64,000 nt of DNA from Alectoria sarmentosa (GCA_009733775.1 WOGZ01000042.1:62001-126000); one strand, 5' to 3'; positions 1 through 11,973 are shown, counted from the first letter of the stretch. Notes: generated by a model from the sequence alone, not told the origin. Made by a program: numbers and translations.

Positions 1-480
1 TCTTCCGCTCCGAAAATTCGACTTGAAGTCTTCTCTCGCTGTCTACCGGCATCTTTCAGTTTCGCTGTCTTCGAATATTCCATCAACGCCCAAAATCAGC
101 TTTATAAGCAAAAATAACTCGCTATTGCCACCCCGCCTGGCGTCGATCTACCAAGCCGTGCCTGTGTGCTTGACGTAGAAATCAAACGAAAATCTTGACC
201 GCGCTTCGGGAAGTCTTCTTTCTCATCAGCTTACTCACCTTTCCTTCCTCTCTTGCCATACTCATCACAGACATTTCTCAACCTGGGTAAATCCATCACA
301 GAGTGGCTTCCAAACATTCCATACCATTTCCAGCCAAGCGTGCTCTGGCGGATACCGGGAAAATCACGCAAACACTGAGTCAAATACGCATGACCTTCAC
401 TTCGTTTCGCTCGGAAGGTTCAATTTACCATTCGATGCTCTTGCCCCCAATTAAGCCTTACAGAAGCCCCATATACGGTC
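1..480. other. 5' flank of the J-domain gene
   Basis: No gene supported. The pyrimidine-rich stretch around 215-260 suits a fungal promoter or leader. An open frame at 303-608 has no ATG start and overlaps the J-domain coding start in another frame, so it is not called. Confidence 0.5.
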
Positions 481-2370
481 ATGGACGATCCACTTCCTCA
501 GAGCCCCTACAAGACGCTGAATGTTCCCAAAGATGCAACCCTCGCCACCATCAGGAGTGCTCACCGAAAGCTTGTTCTCTCGTGCCATCCGGACAAGGTG
601 CAGGATGAGTCAGTGAAAAAGCAGAAGGCCGAGCAATTCCACGAGGTACAACAAGCCTACGAGACCCTAAGTGATGAGAATAGAAGACAGCGCTATGATG
701 AGAAGGTCAAACTGGCTGAACTAAGGGCTGAGATGGCCGAAGATCGAGGATCCTTTCCGTCTCGGAGATCATACGAATATGCATCAACGAGGAACGGATC
801 TGCACCAAAGTTTGAGATGCGAGGCAATACGATGTACGAAACTAGGGAACCTGCTGGCAGTCGATATGACGAACCAGATGTGTTTTCTGCCACCTATGCC
901 GAGGCTCGCCCCTCGATGTCTAGAAAATATACAGAGGATCGTTACACTACATCTTCGTCAAGGAAAACATCTGGACCTGGGCGAATGCAGGAAGAGAGAA
1001 AGAAGTCACGACCATATGAAGAGGAGGAGGACGAACGTAGGCGGAGGGAGAGGCGGGAGAGGGAGGCTGAGCGAGCCGCAGAGGCAGCAGAGCGAGATCA
1101 GCGAACACGAAGAAGAGACAAAGTCAGGAGGAGCGACGTGGAATCGAAGTCAAGAGGCAAGTTCGAAACCTTCATACAGGACGGTGGCTCGGATTCGGAA
1201 GCCGACGACCGCTATTACAGCAAATCCAAGCGGGATTCCCCACCCAAGAAGAGGAGTGGGGATGAAGGCAAGAAGAGGAGTGGAGATGAGCGGAAAAGAA
1301 GTGGGGATGAGCGAAGAAAGGATCGAGACGAACCTCGAAGGAGTAGCAAGCGCGAGGCGAAGGAGGCGTATGATGAACTCGAATACAAAGAATCCCTCGC
1401 TCGAGACCACATCAACAGATCCCGCGATGCAGTCGAGATACTCCCCCGCCGTCCAGAAGGACGCAACAGAGCAGCGTCTACTCTCGACTCAAGGGTACCT
1501 GCACCTCCTGTTGAAAAACGCTCATCCGGGCGCAGAAGTAGTCCCATCGGCAGATCTGGGAAAGACAGACGATCGCCTGAGGTTATGGAGTCACGAAGGC
1601 CGAGCATGCCCGGCCACTCGTCAGAATCGTCCAAAAACAAAAGCTATTTCGGCGCTTCGTCTTCTTCGAGGAAAGAATCGCACCGTTCGGCGACCTATCA
1701 GCCTTCACCTGAACCCAAGCAGCCGTCAATACGTCGGTCAGAAACGACGCCGATAGACCGAATGCGGCCAAGCAACCCCGTGCCTTCGAAGTCATCGAAC
1801 CTAAAGAACATGAAGGCGCCCTCGGATACCAGCGACAGCAGTAGCGAGTCAGATTCCGAAGTGACCGAAGAGAACTATCCACCGCCAAGACCGGCGCCCC
1901 TCCAAAGAACGACTACATTTGGAATCTCCCCCCAAGAGGGGGCATATGTAATGGAACCGGAATCGTTTCAGTCACGCCCGAAAGAGAGCCGTCGAACAGC
2001 AGAGCGTCCATCTATGGGCTCTCGAGGAGGATCAACTAGGACGCCCCAAGTGGCACGTGCGATGTCGTCCGCATTCCCAGATGAGCGCCGCCCAGGTCTC
2101 GGTCGACACGAAACTGCTCGCGTTACACCATTGAAGACTCGAGAGTCTGGCCGTGGTGGTGAATTCTTTGGCGAATACTCTCCCCAATCTCCGAATGAAG
2201 ATACTTTCAGGCGCTCTCCTAAAATGTCTGGCGAAGATGAGCGCCACGCCAGGTCCTATAATCCAAAGCAATATTCTCGACGGGGATCTGAAGAGCCGTA
2301 TCGTGATGAATATCCGGGCTCTCACCGACCTCGTATGGGACGTAGCGAGTCGCAGCAGGTCCGGGTCTGA
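481..2370 (+). CDS. J-domain (DnaJ-like) protein with long charged tail
   Basis: Single exon, 629 aa. Seen: an N-terminal J domain (about residues 8-80) with the HPD tripeptide at 36-38, the element that stimulates Hsp70 ATPase. There is no G/F region, zinc finger or substrate domain of class I/II DnaJ proteins. The rest is low complexity: an Arg/Glu-rich probable coiled segment (about 180-215), a tandem KRSGDE-type repeat (about 255-280) and a long Ser/Arg/Pro-rich tail. From family knowledge it is a class III J protein, so a partner or site recruits Hsp70 locally. The basic Ser/Arg tail suggests the nucleus, which is inference. The ATG at 481 leads straight into the J domain. An alternative frame of 325 codons inside the Arg-rich part is a composition shadow. 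Confidence 0.85.
   Translation: MDDPLPQSPYKTLNVPKDATLATIRSAHRKLVLSCHPDKVQDESVKKQKAEQFHEVQQAYETLSDENRRQRYDEKVKLAELRAEMAEDRGSFPSRRSYEYASTRNGSAPKFEMRGNTMYETREPAGSRYDEPDVFSATYAEARPSMSRKYTEDRYTTSSSRKTSGPGRMQEERKKSRPYEEEEDERRRRERREREAERAAEAAERDQRTRRRDKVRRSDVESKSRGKFETFIQDGGSDSEADDRYYSKSKRDSPPKKRSGDEGKKRSGDERKRSGDERRKDRDEPRRSSKREAKEAYDELEYKESLARDHINRSRDAVEILPRRPEGRNRAASTLDSRVPAPPVEKRSSGRRSSPIGRSGKDRRSPEVMESRRPSMPGHSSESSKNKSYFGASSSSRKESHRSATYQPSPEPKQPSIRRSETTPIDRMRPSNPVPSKSSNLKNMKAPSDTSDSSSESDSEVTEENYPPPRPAPLQRTTTFGISPQEGAYVMEPESFQSRPKESRRTAERPSMGSRGGSTRTPQVARAMSSAFPDERRPGLGRHETARVTPLKTRESGRGGEFFGEYSPQSPNEDTFRRSPKMSGEDERHARSYNPKQYSRRGSEEPYRDEYPGSHRPRMGRSESQQVRV
1246..1320 (+). repeat. Internal coding tandem repeat (three units of about 21-27 nt)
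   Basis: Three imperfect copies of a unit reading roughly aagaagaggagtggggatga lie in frame within the J-domain gene and encode repeated Lys-Arg-Ser-Gly-Asp-Glu blocks. Such repeats often vary in copy number between strains; that is expectation, not observation. Confidence 0.75.
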
Positions 2371-3971
2371 TTCGCATAGGCCCATTTTTTGCCGGCAAAC
2401 TTTCAAGGAAGCCTTGACAGCAAACGTATCCGCATCACGTGAATACGCTACCATCTTGACAGATCGCGTCTCCACGGCCTTATATGTTTGGACTCCGAGA
2501 CTTGATCCGCATCTTTGCTCCGACAGAGGACGAAGCTATTAGGGTTTTGCGAATACCTTTTCGGCTTGCATCCACTCTGTGTATCACGAGTGTGATGCCA
2601 CTACTTTACATAGAAGGAAAAGGATGATTTTCGAGGAAGGATGAGTTTTGTTCATACGCGGGTGCTATCACAGCAGCACATGCCATGACCACAGATTCGG
2701 AGGATTTGGGAAATCCTGCACCTTGATAGTATTCTGGTGTTGGGCTAGCCTTGTATTAGCTCAATTGAATGATATTTCCTCCACTTGGTGTTGTACGCCG
2801 TTGCACAAAAAATAAATAATGCGCTCTTGATTTTGTGCAGAATGAGCTGAGACGTCTCCTTAGACTCGCGACGTATTGATAGTTTTTTTACACCGTACAA
2901 CGTTGAGGCTCATACTGACATTGATCTAGACTTCCTCAAGGTGCAATATTCGGGGGACGGAATGCTGGCCATGCGCGACCTATGTGTTGACCATCAGGGA
3001 TCGAGTAACGACGCTTTGCCCCTTAGCATCCTCATTCTGAGAAGAACAGTAAATTCAAGACTTGGGTTCCTACTCGATGGATTTTCCGCCACTTTTGTGC
3101 CTCAAATCGCGCTCAAAGCTAAGGGTTCCTCACACTATGCTGCACTCGATCATATTGGTAAACACATAAACAGTCCTGCGACATCATATCCAGAATTTTC
3201 ACATGGCTAGCATGCAAGCCTTCGGTAAGCTCTCCACAAATGAATAAATTTACAAGGACAACCGGAAACGACTGCTGGCATCGACGCCCGTCCCACAGAC
3301 CTTGTCCTTCCCCAAAGACCTCAATGTTGAGGTCTCGACTCAACTATTGATTTCTCTCATGTCGCTAAATCCACTGTTGAGCAGTCTCACACCTGCGTAC
3401 TGCTGGTTCCCTTCTCGTCCTGTCTTGCGACGACGAATCCTTAAGAATGAGGAGTGCATCATGAATATCCATACACGGTATTGACAGTGAACCTTAGCTG
3501 ATAGGTCCGCTGTCTGCTCCACAATGACCAACGAAGGTCTTTTTCGCATCGACAATGAAATCCCATACACGCACAAAATGTCTCAGCGGGGGAGTCAACG
3601 GTCTCCATACCCATGGAAACTTGCTCATTATTTTTTAGCGTTCCTCGTTACTTGTGCTTGACCCTGTTTATTCGATTATGTCTGTGCAATCACCACCTTC
3701 TTCTTCCCTCTGCGCTGATTCACTCATTCGACATGTAGAAAACTACCTAGATGGCTCATCCACTCGCTTCAAGTCTATTGCATTATTGTGCGATTGTTTC
3801 AAAAATGCATTATTTATTCATCTAAGTCCACTCCATGCGAAATTCACGGTGCCCGAAAGTACGACGCAGAAACTGCTAACACAATACTCCACAATGAGAT
3901 TCTCGTAATAGTTGGGCACGCTCACTACTACATCAATACACCGACAGCAGTCTGTCGATTCACCGCCAAAG
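2371..3971. other. Intergenic region, 1.6 kb
   Basis: Nothing convincing. Several frames of 60-100 codons occur on both strands, but none has family resemblance, a credible start with intron structure, or low-complexity coding signature. It probably holds the 3' end of the J-domain transcript and the promoter of the next gene. Confidence 0.5.
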
Positions 3972-6020
3972 ATGTTTTCTCCATCCCATCTCCCCAAACC
4001 GTTATCGCATGCGTTGGAGCCATCAAGCTTCTCTGGGTCGAATACCCAAAAGCAACTCACCAATCCACCCCGGATCCCATCGCGTTCCATGTCTGTTAGG
4101 TCCCTTCTAGAAAATGCCCCTGTGGAAACTCCCCCGAACTCGAGGAACACTTCCTTTGGCGACAGCCAAGCAGCCGAAGCACCAGATACTCCTCTGCCAG
4201 ATTTGGCCTCACTTTCCGTCAATGGCTCAGCGGTGGATATATCCGACGCAGAAGTGATTTCCCCGGGTGCGGCGCGATTGAATTCGGTGAGGCATCGAGA
4301 CGACGCGAACGGTGACGACGAAGGCGTTTGGGCTGCTCTCGCTGCCGAAGCATCTCAACTCCTTCTAGCTAGGTTTACCAGACATCCCCTATACAACCCA
4401 GCGTCGGCCATCATTCAAGCAGATACGACTGCTGCCGGTGTGCAGTTGTCCTTCAACGAACCTCAGACACATGCGAACGGTGAGTACGAGGCCACCCTGG
4501 CCGCTGTCAGAGATGCATCCTCGAACGCCGCACCCATCGACTTTTCATTTGTAGCAGGTCAAGGCAAAGGAAAAGGCAAAAATCTCGAGTTCTACGATAC
4601 TAGACCCACGGAGAATGGCAATATAAAAAAAGATGTGGCACAGATCAGTAATGCAGCCGACATTCTGCTTCAATTCAGGCACATCGGCGATAACCTAAAT
4701 TTGGTATCTGAACTCCTAGGCCCCAGCCCTTCCAAGTGCAAAGTCTGCACGATCGAAAGGCTCTGTACCGACTGCCTTCAAGTCTCCTGGCGCCAGCGCG
4801 CACGCACCGTCTCTACCCCAACCGTGGTTGAGGACGAATCCGAAGACGAAGACCCTCGCCTCTCTACCGCTCGCAAAATAGGCTTCAGTACCTCCTGCCA
4901 CGGCAATCACCTCCAGCATTCCGCTCACGAAGGCGACGCAGTATTCGACCTTCTGTCGCTTTCGTCGCGAGGCAACCAAAGATTCGGCTTCAATCATCAG
5001 AATCGCGAACTCCACGACGGAGAGAAAAAGTGCCGCCGCTGCGGCCTGGTCCAAGATCCCACTCGAGTCCGCTACGTGGAGGGCTATAGAAAGCTTGGGT
5101 ATGAGAGGTTTGAGCGTGAGGATACAGTGTCGGTCGATGATGACGACGACAATGCTATGGATAGTCGACAGCATGGAAGGCATGGTAGTGCGGAGTATGG
5201 TGGTGAGGTTTCATCGCGACATCCAAAGCTGAGTCAGAAAACGATTGAGAGATTGGAGAGGGAGAAGCGGGAATGGAGGCCTGAGTCGAATACTTCCACA
5301 GCGACTTCTTCGGATACTTCTGTGACTGTTGCTGGCGTCATAGAGTCAATTCGGCCGCCATTGTACGCCGAGGAGTCGACCACTCCAGCCTCTGCCAACA
5401 CCAGCACTGTCACCGATCCAGAAGCTACCGCAGAGCCAAACGCATCCACTTCGCCTCCTTCTTCGAGCCGACGTCTCACCTACAGAGACCAAAGGACCGG
5501 CGTGACATACCCCCTGGCCTCGGACTTCCTCAATCTCACGACGACAAGCTCATCGCCGCCGCCGTCTACGCGCCAAACGAGACCAAAGGAAGCGAAGCCG
5601 TCGCCTTTGAAGCAAGTTGAGACTGCTTTCGAGACCCACCCGCCGCCAATTAGGAGGGGCGGACCGGTCCGGACGACCACACGTGTCTCGAAGCCACATT
5701 CCAGCACGCAGAGCAGGCGTGGCACCAGGATGACCGCCTGGGCGCACGCTCGCCGCGCGGAATTCACACACGAGTGGGTCCGCCTGTCGGCGCCGATTCC
5801 CACACCGCTACAGGACCGAACGGGTAATGGTGCGGCGGCGAAAGCGCAAAGAGGCCCTTGGACGCCAAGGAAGCTGACAGGGATGGCCCCGCTGATGACG
5901 CCTCCCACGACTGGCCGCAAACGCAAAGCCGCGACCCAGGCCGTGGAGGTGGAGGAGGGGAAGGGGAAGAGGGAGACGGAGAGGAAAGGGAAGGGGGGGG
6001 CGAGCGCGATGCATAAGTAA
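3972..6020 (+). CDS. Unknown protein with paired-cysteine motifs
   Basis: 682 aa from the ATG at 3972, the first ATG after an in-frame stop at 3909-3911. I do not recognise the family. Seen: a C-x2-C-x5-C-x2-C cluster at about residues 255-268, followed by Cys/His residues and a further C-x2-C at about residue 354 next to an aromatic/charged segment. This middle block looks like the conserved, possibly zinc-binding core. Before and after it are Ser/Thr/Pro-rich stretches, and the C-terminus is strongly basic, containing GRKRK, a possible nuclear localisation signal. A nuclear or nucleic-acid role would be a guess from composition. No intron is needed. It ends 364 bp from the convergent gamma-adaptin gene. 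Confidence 0.7.
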   Translation: MFSPSHLPKPLSHALEPSSFSGSNTQKQLTNPPRIPSRSMSVRSLLENAPVETPPNSRNTSFGDSQAAEAPDTPLPDLASLSVNGSAVDISDAEVISPGAARLNSVRHRDDANGDDEGVWAALAAEASQLLLARFTRHPLYNPASAIIQADTTAAGVQLSFNEPQTHANGEYEATLAAVRDASSNAAPIDFSFVAGQGKGKGKNLEFYDTRPTENGNIKKDVAQISNAADILLQFRHIGDNLNLVSELLGPSPSKCKVCTIERLCTDCLQVSWRQRARTVSTPTVVEDESEDEDPRLSTARKIGFSTSCHGNHLQHSAHEGDAVFDLLSLSSRGNQRFGFNHQNRELHDGEKKCRRCGLVQDPTRVRYVEGYRKLGYERFEREDTVSVDDDDDNAMDSRQHGRHGSAEYGGEVSSRHPKLSQKTIERLEREKREWRPESNTSTATSSDTSVTVAGVIESIRPPLYAEESTTPASANTSTVTDPEATAEPNASTSPPSSSRRLTYRDQRTGVTYPLASDFLNLTTTSSSPPPSTRQTRPKEAKPSPLKQVETAFETHPPPIRRGGPVRTTTRVSKPHSSTQSRRGTRMTAWAHARRAEFTHEWVRLSAPIPTPLQDRTGNGAAAKAQRGPWTPRKLTGMAPLMTPPTTGRKRKAATQAVEVEEGKGKRETERKGKGGASAMHK

Positions 6021-6383
6021 AAGGCGCATCGTTTGTGATTTTCGGTAGGTTGATTTGTTTCGCTTTCAAAAGATGGTAGGACGGTCTGCACTTTGGACAT
6101 CTCGGCGGTTCGAGTTGGTTTTGTTGCTGGCTTGTCTTCTGCTTTCCATTTGTTCGCTGGTTTGGAGGAGATTGTTTTTTGTGTGCGTCAACGTTAGTTC
6201 AGGTTAGAGATGATAGATACCCTAAAATAAGAACGTTGACGTGACTCATTCGACTCATCATTTGAATGCTTGATTGGATCGTTCTAGTGATCGCTACGAG
6301 ATGCCTTTGTAGATGAAGCAGGTAGCATATGGCATACTGTCCTCTATATACCACTCATGACTCGACCTCTATCCGTACAGGTC
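6021..6383. other. Convergent 3' intergenic region
   Basis: Lies between two genes that point at each other. I see nothing beyond T-rich stretches that could serve 3' end formation. Open frames here are antisense extensions of the Gly/Lys-rich end of the upstream gene. Confidence 0.5.
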
Positions 6384-9312
6384 TCACGATGGTTCAGACC
6401 AATCAACCTGATCTGTAATCGGTAAAATGCCCTCTTTTGTGTAGCTGACCTTGAGCCGTAGCCTCAGCTTTGCCGGTAACGCCTATCGTCACTATTAGCC
6501 CTCGTCAACCAAGCAAACTGACAGAATCACTCACCCCAGTAACAGCACTAACCCTCATCCCCTGCGTCACCTCTTCCCCCCCCTCCATTTCCGTCTTACT
6601 GACAGCATTCAACTGCAGCTTCTGACTCTTCGGCACCGCAGCTTGTAACCCAACCCCGCTAAATCTGCTGAAATTACTCGTATTACGAAAGCGGGCGAGG
6701 ACTTGGGCCACGTCGGCACTGCGTTGGACTTGGATGGTGAGGAGCATGTCGTTCTTTTGGTAGGCGGTGTGTGTTTGTGCAGATGCCGAGGGTTGGGGAG
6801 GTGGTGTGGTCATGGAGCTGAAGAGGTCGTTGGAGGCGGAGGTGGATTGTTGAGGTGGTGGGGATGAGAGGCCGTTGGTAGGTGATTGGGAGGAGAAGAG
6901 GTCCATTATGCCGTTGTTGTTCGAGGAAGCTATTCGTGTAGGTGCTGAAGAGATAGAAGGGCCACCGCCTAGGATATCAGCGAGGAGATCAGCATTGTTT
7001 TGGGTGCCGTTTAAAGCAACATTCATGTCCGCAGCTGGAGGGTCAGAGCCACCCATCAGGTCAAGCAGCATATCTTGCTCGGTCTGCTTGGCTGGCTTTC
7101 TGGCTTTGGCGGCTGCTTTCTTCTGCTTAGGCGTGGCTTCGCCGAGCACTCGCTGCTCTTCACGGATTTCTGGGGGAGGCATGCGTTCGAGTACGCCTCG
7201 TCGGATGTCATCGTAGGCAAACAGATTGCCGTACTCGACGGCTCGTTGCTGTATTTCGATGCTCAAATCTGACGTGCGGTTGGACAAGAGGCGTCGTATT
7301 CGGTCTATTTGGGAGGGGTCCTTCAATCGTGAGGTGAGCTTCATTGCTGAGGTGATGATATATTCTGCGACAATCTGGGTAGAGTAGGCACTGCTAAGTA
7401 TAGTCTCGAACAAGTCGACGACTTCGCTCTCTCTGACCTCTTTCACTAGTTCCTCCTCTTCATATTGTCCGCCACGGAGCAATGAATCGCCATACTCCCC
7501 AATGACCCACGTGCCTGCCAATGTCAAACCCTCCTGGGTGATATCGTCCTTCAGTCCAGCGTACAGCTTTTGCACCGAGTAGGTCTGGAGGTCTGGCGTT
7601 GTCGCTATGAGGCGTACAAAGGAAGACAGGATCTGCTCCTTCACGTAGTTGCCGGCTAACTTGAGCACTCGGAGCATAGTATCGACATGCCACCTCTTGT
7701 TGGGAGCGAAACGATCTGCTGCGACGCCAATTTGACTGGTCATGATTGGCTTAAACTCGTTATCCGCAACCTCCAAGAAGGCCAGCAACTCTCGAATCAG
7801 GACTCGGACGTTGCCCTCGTTGATGAGCGTAAAGCTCAAGTCTAGAGCTCTTCTCCGGATACTAATGTCCGGGTCGCGAAGACACTCGAGTATGGTATTT
7901 CTGTGCCGCTGTACCGCATTCGGCTCCACCGCAACGACCTTGATGAGTGTGTTCAAGGCCACGTATCTGATATTGTTGTCCTTGTTCGTCAAGAATTTTC
8001 CTAGAATGTTGACTCCCAGCACTCGCAAGCCTGAATCCGCTTCGATATCCAATATTGTCAAGACGGATTCGTAGAGAATGGAGTTTCCCACGTTCTTGGC
8101 CGAGTCGGTGTTGGTAGATACCTGCGCCAGGATGTCATTGATTTGCTCGCTTGTCCTGGGATCTCCCCGTCCTAACGTTCGAAGTAATCGGAGAATCTTG
8201 ACTTGCAAGAAAGGGTCTGTGATGCCGTTCACGTCGTGTTCTGGTGCATAGCCCGAGCTGGCCAGTCCTTTCAGCGTCCGTACCAGACCACTGGTCAAAG
8301 GCCTAAACGTCTCAACGATGCCTTGTTCTCCACCCTCTGCTTCATCTTCCTCGCACATGCTTGTAACGAGAGTGAGACCGCAAAGCAGCACGCCATGGTT
8401 TCGATCCGATAACAGGAGCTTGGCTTTCTCGATGAAGTGCTCTTGAAGATCTGGGACTTTGCGGCATATCCGCATGGCACACAGGGCAGCTTTCCGACGT
8501 ATATAGGGGTTGGCCGTGGAAAGAAGTGACTCCATTTGCTGGAACAGGTCTCTTGACATCTCGATTGACGCAATATTTCCAAGTGTGCAGAGGGCCAGGC
8601 CGACAACATATTGGTTGGAGTGATTGAGGTCGCTAGAGGAAATCTATTGTCAGCCAAAGCCGCCAGAAACGACACAATTGTATTATACTTCTGTAGAGAA
8701 TTTGTGACAAGGGTCAAGACTTCTTGGTTCTCGTCTAATAACAGCATTGTCCCCAAATAACCCAGTCTCTTGTCAGCGAAGCGAGGAGAGGCCAGGAGCT
8801 TGAGGCATTCTATCTGGCCAAAGTGTGTCCGCTCTCCAAGTGTGAAAAGGTATAGTAGTTTCGCGACATTATTCCTCCTGTATTGTTGTCAGCTCCCCGC
8901 CTGCTCGAATCTATCATGCTCCAAACGAACCTGACGTTGTGGTCCCCACTCTCTTCCCTGAAGCTTGCTCGGATCGCAGCGCTCTCCTTCTGTACCACAG
9001 ACCTCTCATCTGCAATAGTCTTTGAGGCGCGCACATTGCGAATGAACTGCTTCACTGTTCACAGGATTAGCCACGGCAGCTTAAGGCTTGATGAGGAGGT
9101 AAACTTGCAAGAGCTCATGGCGGCCTCATGGACCCCAATTCGGGGGAAGGGTCTGATACAGCTAGGTTCCTCGGGATCTCAGGTAGCACTCGGCAGTGTG
9201 GTAAGACTGTGCCATTCCTCTGTAGCAAGCAATGCTTCAATATCAGAATCGAGGTGTCTGGTCTGGCAATATTTGCCTAGTACGATTCAGCCCTACGAGC
9301 GTCAGGCGGCAT
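6384..9312 (-). CDS. apl4: AP-1 clathrin adaptor complex, gamma-adaptin subunit
   Basis: Model: complement(join(6384..6482, 6535..8632, 8689..8877, 8931..9054, 9297..9312)), 841 aa, a normal fungal length. Gamma-adaptin is a large subunit of the AP-1 coat that sorts cargo between trans-Golgi and endosomes. Seen: the conserved N-terminus starting LKQFIRNVR, then RRNNVAKLLYLFTLGERTHF and NQYVVGLALCTLGNI, which span the splice joins and confirm them; a long alpha-solenoid trunk; a hinge with a clathrin-box-like LLDLM; and a C-terminal GAE ear ending in DQVDWSEP, restored by splicing a 52-nt intron at 6483-6534. The 16-nt first exon (9297-9312, five codons plus one base) keeps frame and gives M-x-L-K-Q, but it is the least certain part. 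The core is secure. Confidence 0.93.
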
Positions 9313-9612
9313 GGTTCTGCGGAGTGAGCTTCGAACTTCCAAAAGCTTGAAACCTTTCAGCTCGGCGTTCTTCCATATTCGGTCTCATGTCAGCTGCCTA
9401 ATCACCATCTGTCCATCATCCCGTTCTCCTGAAAAAAAATGCAGTGCGAGGGCACGAGGGGTCTCGTGTACTTATAAACACCAGTCTCCCCTTCCCGAAG
9501 CTTACTGAACCAGCTCAATGTTGCCACCGCTGTGGAAGCGTGTCCTTTCAGAGCTGTGTCCGAGTGGCCCTATTGCTTAATCGAGGTCTCTACGAGGTTT
9601 GGAAATCATATC
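9313..9612. other. Divergent promoter region
   Basis: Separates the gamma-adaptin and sterol acyltransferase genes, which are transcribed away from each other. An A-run sits near 9434-9440. I recognise no specific site. Confidence 0.45.
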
Positions 9613-11528
9613 ATGGCCTCTTCCTCCTCGCCAGTTCAAAATGGTGGGCCTGATCATATCGTCCGTCCCCGTCCTGTCAAGCCCAGCAATCCTATGATCC
9701 TACGAGCCCAGTCCGAGGAAGGGAGCCTAAAACCCAACGGACACATCGATACAATAATGTCAGCAACCTCGAGGTATGCAGGACATCAAGTATTGATCGA
9801 TGATATCTTGCTCAATTCTTAGCAGTGGCCGTTGCACTCCTCTCCCTGAGGATGCTCCTCCATCAGCCCAATTCATTTCGTCAGCTCGAAAGCAGGTCAG
9901 AGCACAGCAAAAGCACAGGATGTTTCCTACAGTGGAATATGCGGCCAGGGTGTCACACTTCGATCCGAGAAGCGAATATCGAGACTTCAGAGGCTTCTTC
10001 GTTCTGTTCTGGATCGGACTTGCTGTCATGGTCATCACGACTATGTTGAGGAATATCAAAGACACGGGATATCCTCTGAGGCATCAGATGTTCGATCTCC
10101 TTACTACGAAAACGTGGGAGCTTGGTCTCAGTGACGGAGCAATGGTCCTAAGTACGGGCGTAAGCGTGCCATTCCAGATGCTATGCCGCAGAAGCAAAGG
10201 ATGGTTAAGATGGGAGAATATGGGAATGCCAATACAGAGTGTCTTTCAACTCGGTTGGTTGTTGCTATGGGTCAAGTATGCAGGATCAAAATTTGCGAGA
10301 AATACGTGCTGACCAGAACAGTTGGCCTTTCATATTCAACTGGACCTGGACCGCCCAAGTCTTCTTCACCCTGCACACGCTTGTTCTACTAATGAAGATG
10401 CACTCCTACACTTTCTATAACGGTCATCTAAGTACCACTGAGCACCGGCTTTCTGCTCTTGACAATCCCGAGAGTGCTTCGACTGCCGCAGCTGTACGAT
10501 ATCCTAGTCCGGGCACACAACTCAACGAGGTGGACAAAGCAGTAGAGGACAAAAAGAATGAGGATGAGAAAGAAACACTAACGCAGCTACGCGAAGATCT
10601 TGCTCTTGAACTGGTTTCTCCCCTAGGCCAAGTCACGTACCCCAACAATCTATCCATGATGAATTATGTCGATTACATACTATGTCCAACCCTCTGCTAC
10701 GAACTGGAATATCCCAGAACGTCGAAGATAAATTGGATGGAGCTCTTTTACAAGACTCTTGCAGTCTTTGGCTGCATATTCCTTTTGACTCTCATCAGCG
10801 AAGAATTCATTGTTCCTGTACTACGTGACTCAGCGGTACGACTGGAAGGAATCGATAGCTGGTCTGATATGGGTCTCATCCTTGGAGAGACTATCAGCCA
10901 GCTTCTGTTTCCGTTCATGATGACTTTCTTGATTTGTTTCCTCGTCATCTTCGAGTATGTTCTGGGTGCGTTTGCAGAGATTACTTGCTTTGCTGATCGA
11001 CACTTCTATTCGGACTGGTGGAACTCTAGCGATTGGTACGTTCTGGTGGCGTATCAGGTCGTTTCTATGCTGACCATAATCAAGGTTTGAATTTTCTCGA
11101 GAGTGGAATATACCAGTCCATCACTTCCTCCGTCGTCATGTCTACGGAGCCTCAAGACCATACGTGTCACGCAATACAGCAACACTGATCACGTTCCTCG
11201 TGAGTGCTCTCGGCCATGAACTAGTCATGGGTTGCATCACGAAGAAGCTACGAGGATATGGATTCGCAGCGCAGATGTCACAGTTGCCCATAGTGGCAGT
11301 GCAACGGATAAAGGTCGTCCGAAGTCGAAAGCTACTCAATGTGAGTGTACTCACAGACCTTTTTAACATTTCAAGTATCTGGTTAACATTGCTGACGATA
11401 ATCTAGAACGTACTTTTTTGGTGCTCCATGATCCTCGGTCTTTCTATGGTAAGGCTATACTTTTGGTTCTTGTCCTTCACATAAGCTGATTCGACTCCCA
11501 GATGTGTGCCCTGTATGTTCTTGTATGA
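9613..11528 (+). CDS. are2: Sterol O-acyltransferase (ACAT/ARE type, MBOAT family)
   Basis: Model: join(9613..9773, 9823..10275, 10322..11035, 11085..11340, 11407..11448, 11502..11528), 550 aa; all joins keep frame. It should esterify sterols (ergosterol) with fatty acyl-CoA in the ER membrane to make steryl esters for lipid droplets. Seen: MLMKMHSY-like motif in exon 3, the family signature DYILCPTLCYELEYPRT, then FADRHFYSDWWNSSDW. After the 49-nt intron at 11036-11084 comes the MBOAT segment with the expected catalytic His in SALGHELVMG. Several hydrophobic membrane segments follow the usual order. The third intron is required: without it the reading ends 17 codons past DWWNS and loses the active-site His. 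Copy number (Are1 or Are2) cannot be decided from this locus. Confidence 0.92.
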
Positions 11529-11973
11529 TAGCGTGAAGGGAAGGCAAGGATTGCGAGGGGTCTGAAGCGTTGAATAGCATCTGGTCGGAGCCTGGAGCAT
11601 AAAACCTCTGGCGTGTTCTCCCTGATACCCATCTTGAGCTCCATTGGAAATGGACGTACTTTAGAGTGTAAAAATATGACGATGACGATGTTAACGTAAC
11701 AGCCGATGATGTGTTATTATACTCTGTTTCCTTTGAGTGATGGAAAAGCAAGGCTGACACGCAGCATTAATGCTGGTTGCTTCCAGAAGCGCAAGGTTTG
11801 GAAGGATTCGCTTGATGACAAAATTTATGCTCGACGAGCAAAACACTTGACTAGATAGTAACACCAAGTCCACGACACGATTTATACAGTCAAAGTACCC
11901 TTTCCTCAACGTGGCTTTCTCACTCATAAGTGAGAGTCTCACACTGGCTACCTCGCAACTACAGTCTCTATAT
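11529..11973. other. Intergenic region between same-strand genes
   Basis: No gene seen. It should hold the acyltransferase 3' end and the promoter and leader of the BAG gene. An in-frame open stretch runs upstream of the BAG ATG from 11911 but contains no ATG, so an upstream exon cannot be excluded. Confidence 0.45.

Noticed and set aside
779..1756. 325-codon frame inside the J-domain gene, same strand
   Set aside because: Composition shadow of an Arg/Ser/Glu-rich coding region; begins inside the real gene and has no own structure.
5480..6100. Antisense frame of 206 codons at the end of the 682-aa gene
   Set aside because: Mirror of a Pro/Gly/Lys-rich coding end; Pro/Leu-rich nonsense-like sequence.
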